Origin: Azoarcus sp.
GTDB lineage: Bacteria > Pseudomonadota > Gammaproteobacteria > Burkholderiales > Rhodocyclaceae
Direction of reading: 5' to 3'
NCBI GenBank assembly: GCA_031289095.1
Contig: JAITQD010000105.1
Location: 1-64,000, forward strand
DNA: 64,000 bases
This document shows positions 61,358 to 64,000 of the stretch, in pieces. The position numbers and the translations under genes are program-made. The notes beneath the pieces are model-generated. The model was not told the origin of the DNA. It ran no database searches and saw only the letters and a list, made by a program, of their open reading frames with translations. The stretch's first letter is position 1; each line of letters opens with the position of its first letter.

Positions 61358-62407
61358 GTGGAAGAAAAAATCAGGCTGACGCAATTCTCACATGGCGGTG
61401 GTTGCGGCTGCAAAATCTCGCCAGCCATCCTGCGTGACATGCTGGCGCGGATGCCGGCCAGCATCGCGCCGCCAGCGCTCATGATCGGTGCCGAGACGAG
61501 CGATGATGCCGCCGTCTACAAACTGAACGAGCAACAGGCCCTGATCGCAACCACGGACTTTTTCATGCCCATCGTCGATGACCCTTTCGATTTCGGGCGC
61601 ATCGCGGCGGCCAACGCGCTCTCCGACGTCTATGCCATGGGCGGCGCGCCGATTCTGGCGCTGGCGCTGGTCGGCATGCCGATCGACAGACTGTCGCCAG
61701 ATGTGATCGGGCGCATTCTCGAAGGCGGTGCGAGCATTTGCCGCGAGGCGGGCATCCCCATCGCGGGCGGGCATTCCATCGACAGCGTGGAGCCGATTTA
61801 CGGCCTGGTGGCGCTCGGGCTGGCGCATCCGGCGCGGGTGCGCAGCAACGCCGGGGCAAAGCCGGGCGATGTGTTGATCCTGGGCAAGCCGCTCGGCATC
61901 GGCGTCCTGAGCGCCGCGCTCAAAAAAGGGCGGCTGGACGAAGCTGGTTATGCCGCCATGATCGCTGTCACTACGCAACTGAACCGTGTCGGTGTGCAAC
62001 TGGGCCTGCGCGACGACGTACATGCGATGACCGATGTCACCGGCTTTGCCCTGCTCGGCCACCTGCTCGAACTGTGCAGAGGGTCGAATTGCCGCGCCGA
62101 ACTGACGTTCGACGCCTTGCCCGTCATCGAAGCGGCGAGCGAACTGGCGCGCGCCGACGTCAAAACTGGCGCATCGGGGCGCAACTGGGCTTCCTGCGCC
62201 GACGACGTGGAACTGCACGGCATCGCCCCCTGGCAACAAATTCTGCTCACCGACCCGCAAACCAGCGGCGGCCTGCTGGTGGCCTGCGCCCCCGAAGCCG
62301 CGTCCGAAGTACTGCGGCTTTTCCACGCCGAAGGTTACGTGAACGCGGCGAAAGTGGGGCATTTGCAGGCGTGGGAGCCGGGCTGTCATGTGACGGTGCG
62401 CGGATAG
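61358..62407 (+). CDS. selD: Selenide, water dikinase
   Basis: IRLTQFSHGGGCGCKISP; TTDFFMPIVDDPFDFGRIAAANALSDVYAMGG; GTG start inferred. Confidence 0.95.
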   Translation: MEEKIRLTQFSHGGGCGCKISPAILRDMLARMPASIAPPALMIGAETSDDAAVYKLNEQQALIATTDFFMPIVDDPFDFGRIAAANALSDVYAMGGAPILALALVGMPIDRLSPDVIGRILEGGASICREAGIPIAGGHSIDSVEPIYGLVALGLAHPARVRSNAGAKPGDVLILGKPLGIGVLSAALKKGRLDEAGYAAMIAVTTQLNRVGVQLGLRDDVHAMTDVTGFALLGHLLELCRGSNCRAELTFDALPVIEAASELARADVKTGASGRNWASCADDVELHGIAPWQQILLTDPQTSGGLLVACAPEAASEVLRLFHAEGYVNAAKVGHLQAWEPGCHVTVRG

Positions 62408-62462
62408 CGTTTCCGCGCCCCAACGGATTTTTGCCCTTTGCGGGCGAGAGGATGGCTGCGCA

Positions 62463-63524
62463 TCAAGCGCCGTGCGCCGTCTTGCCGCGCGTAGATAGCC
62501 AGCCAACAACAGCGGCAAAGACCAGCCCCGCGATCACGATGCTCTTTCCCCCGACAGTCGGCCCCGCGCCGCTGGAAGCCAGCGCAAAGTTATGCGCCGC
62601 CGCCGCGCCGAGGAGCATGCCGATCACGGTCATCGCAGCGTCCGAGTTGCCCTCTCCCGCGCCGGTCACCTGTCGCAACGGGCAACCGCCCAGGAATGCG
62701 CCGCACAGACCGGCCAGCATCATGCCGAGGAAGTTCCAGAGTGCGTCACTGTGCGCGATGGGCTGTCCCTCGACACCGAAATGAACCTGTCCCAACGCCG
62801 CGTTGCCGATGAACACGGCAGCGGTCAGCGCCGCCACGCCCAGCAGCATGGAAAACTGCCGGAACAGGAAGATGTGGCTGATCATGCCGATGAAGCAGAA
62901 ACGTGTGCGCTGCACGATGACACCGATGCCCAGTCCGGCGGCGAGCGACAGCCACACGGGCGCGTGCTGGGAACCGGGGCCTTGTTGGCTGGCGGCGAAA
63001 AATCCGTCCTTGAAAAAAAACAGCAGCAGGAGCACGAGGGCGAGCAGAGGGAACCACAAGCCTTCGCTGGCGGGTTGCGGGTTGCGCGGCGGCAGGGAGA
63101 AGTCCCGGCGCAGGAACAGGACGCCGATACCGATGCCAGCAGCGAAACCGAACAGACCGACGACGGCGTTCAGGTCGCCGCCCGCGATGCGCAATACCAT
63201 GCGTAGCGGACAGCCGAGGAACACCAGGCAGCCGGTCATCATGAAGAAGCCGAGCGCAAGACGCAGGAAGGGCGAAGAACCCGCCGCCGGTCTGAATTCG
63301 CGCGCCGCCAGCGCCGCCGCGAATGCGCCGAGGATGAAGCCGGGAATTTCGGGACGCAGGTATTGCACCGGCGCGGTTCCGTGCAGTTTCAAGGCGCCTG
63401 CCGTATCGCGCAGGAAACAGGCGACGCAGACGCCCATGTTGGGCGGGTTGCCGTTTACCGTCAGAAGCAGCGCCAAAACGCCAATGGCAACACCAGAGGC
63501 AGCCAGTAATATGGTTTTCGACAT
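62463..63524 (-). CDS. YedE-family putative selenium transporter
   Basis: Multi-TM YeeE/YedE repeats: GCPLRMVLRIAGGDLNA and GCPLRQVTGAGEGNSDA; NMGVCVACFLRDTAG; adjacent to selD/mnmH. Confidence 0.85.
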   Translation of the reverse strand: MSKTILLAASGVAIGVLALLLTVNGNPPNMGVCVACFLRDTAGALKLHGTAPVQYLRPEIPGFILGAFAAALAAREFRPAAGSSPFLRLALGFFMMTGCLVFLGCPLRMVLRIAGGDLNAVVGLFGFAAGIGIGVLFLRRDFSLPPRNPQPASEGLWFPLLALVLLLLFFFKDGFFAASQQGPGSQHAPVWLSLAAGLGIGVIVQRTRFCFIGMISHIFLFRQFSMLLGVAALTAAVFIGNAALGQVHFGVEGQPIAHSDALWNFLGMMLAGLCGAFLGGCPLRQVTGAGEGNSDAAMTVIGMLLGAAAAHNFALASSGAGPTVGGKSIVIAGLVFAAVVGWLSTRGKTAHGA

Positions 63525-63721
63525 GTCTGTTCCTTGTGAGGCCGATCTGAAAAGGGTGATGAAATCGCCGCCAGGCGTTCTGGCGAGCAGCCGGACTGCG
63601 CAGAATGGGCCGGCATGGCGCGTATCTCCGGCGCGGCGATGGCCCGGCATGGCTGAAGCTGGAGCGCGCGCATTACCCTGATCGCCAGATGAAGAACGCG
63701 GCGCAAGCCCAGCGGGTCATG

Positions 63722-64000
63722 TCAGTCCATTCCCCACTTCTGCAAGCGGTAGCGTAGCTGGCGCAAGGTCATTCCCAGTTTGCGCGCCGCCGCCGAGCGG
63801 TTCCAGTGCGTTTCGTCGAGCGCCTTCAGCGCCTCCGCGCGTTCGTCGTAGTAGGTGTCGCCCGCGATGTCGTCATCGGTGTCGTCAGTGTCGGCATCGT
63901 CTTCCACGAGCGGCGGCGCAATGCTCGCTTGCCCGCTCCCGGCGGCGCTCAGACCAAGGTCGCCCACGCTGATTTCGTTGCTCTCGCACAGCGCGCAGGC
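63722..64000 (-). CDS. Sigma-54-dependent response regulator C-terminus, PilR-like (truncated by window end)
   Basis: Fis-type HTH EALKALDETHWNRSAAARKLGMTLRQLRYRLQKWGMD; frame stays open to window edge (ALCESNEISVGDLGLS). Confidence 0.75.
   Translation of the reverse strand, partial: ACALCESNEISVGDLGLSAAGSGQASIAPPLVEDDADTDDTDDDIAGDTYYDERAEALKALDETHWNRSAAARKLGMTLRQLRYRLQKWGMD

Noticed and set aside
61379-61440. Possible selenocysteine (UGA) in SelD active site
   Set aside because: Codons at the active site read GGT GGT TGC GGC TGC AAA, i.e. Cys; no in-frame UGA.

Overview
GC-rich proteobacterial chromosome segment, most consistent with Betaproteobacteria (inference from gene content and order). 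It starts inside gyrB and ends inside a PilR-type sigma-54 response regulator. Housekeeping blocks: hrpA, degP-like protease, oxyR, mnmG-rsmG, trmL, gpsA, secB, grxC, gpmA-envC-ctpA-tcdA, an LPS inner-core cluster (hldE kinase part, hldD, waaF, waaC, waaG, waaP and further LPS kinases), and a selenium cluster (mnmH, selD, yedE-like). The most notable region is a ~21 kb same-strand, tightly coupled block (~18.1-39.5 kb). It combines pseudopilins, a GspL/PilMN-like protein, GspM/PilO-like, a PilT-like and a GspE/PilB-like ATPase, GspF, PilP/GspC-like, a secretin, MoxR, DUF58, a b-type-cytochrome-like membrane protein, a pentaheme cytochrome c, a GspG-like protein lacking a prepilin motif, a transglutaminase-fold TgpA homolog that appears to lack its catalytic Cys, an FTR1 permease and a small lipoprotein. 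A strong Fur-box-like sequence lies just 5' of the block. Other accessory items: a Tai4/Tae4-like immunity/amidase-effector pair between waaF and waaC, an A+T-rich methyltransferase islet next to a degenerate IS3-like transposase tail, a c-heme chemoreceptor divergent from cytochrome c', a ~128-bp inverted-terminus repeat in two copies, and an A+T-rich SPFH-protein islet. No rRNA, tRNA or CRISPR was recognised. All calls are by eye; no searches were run.
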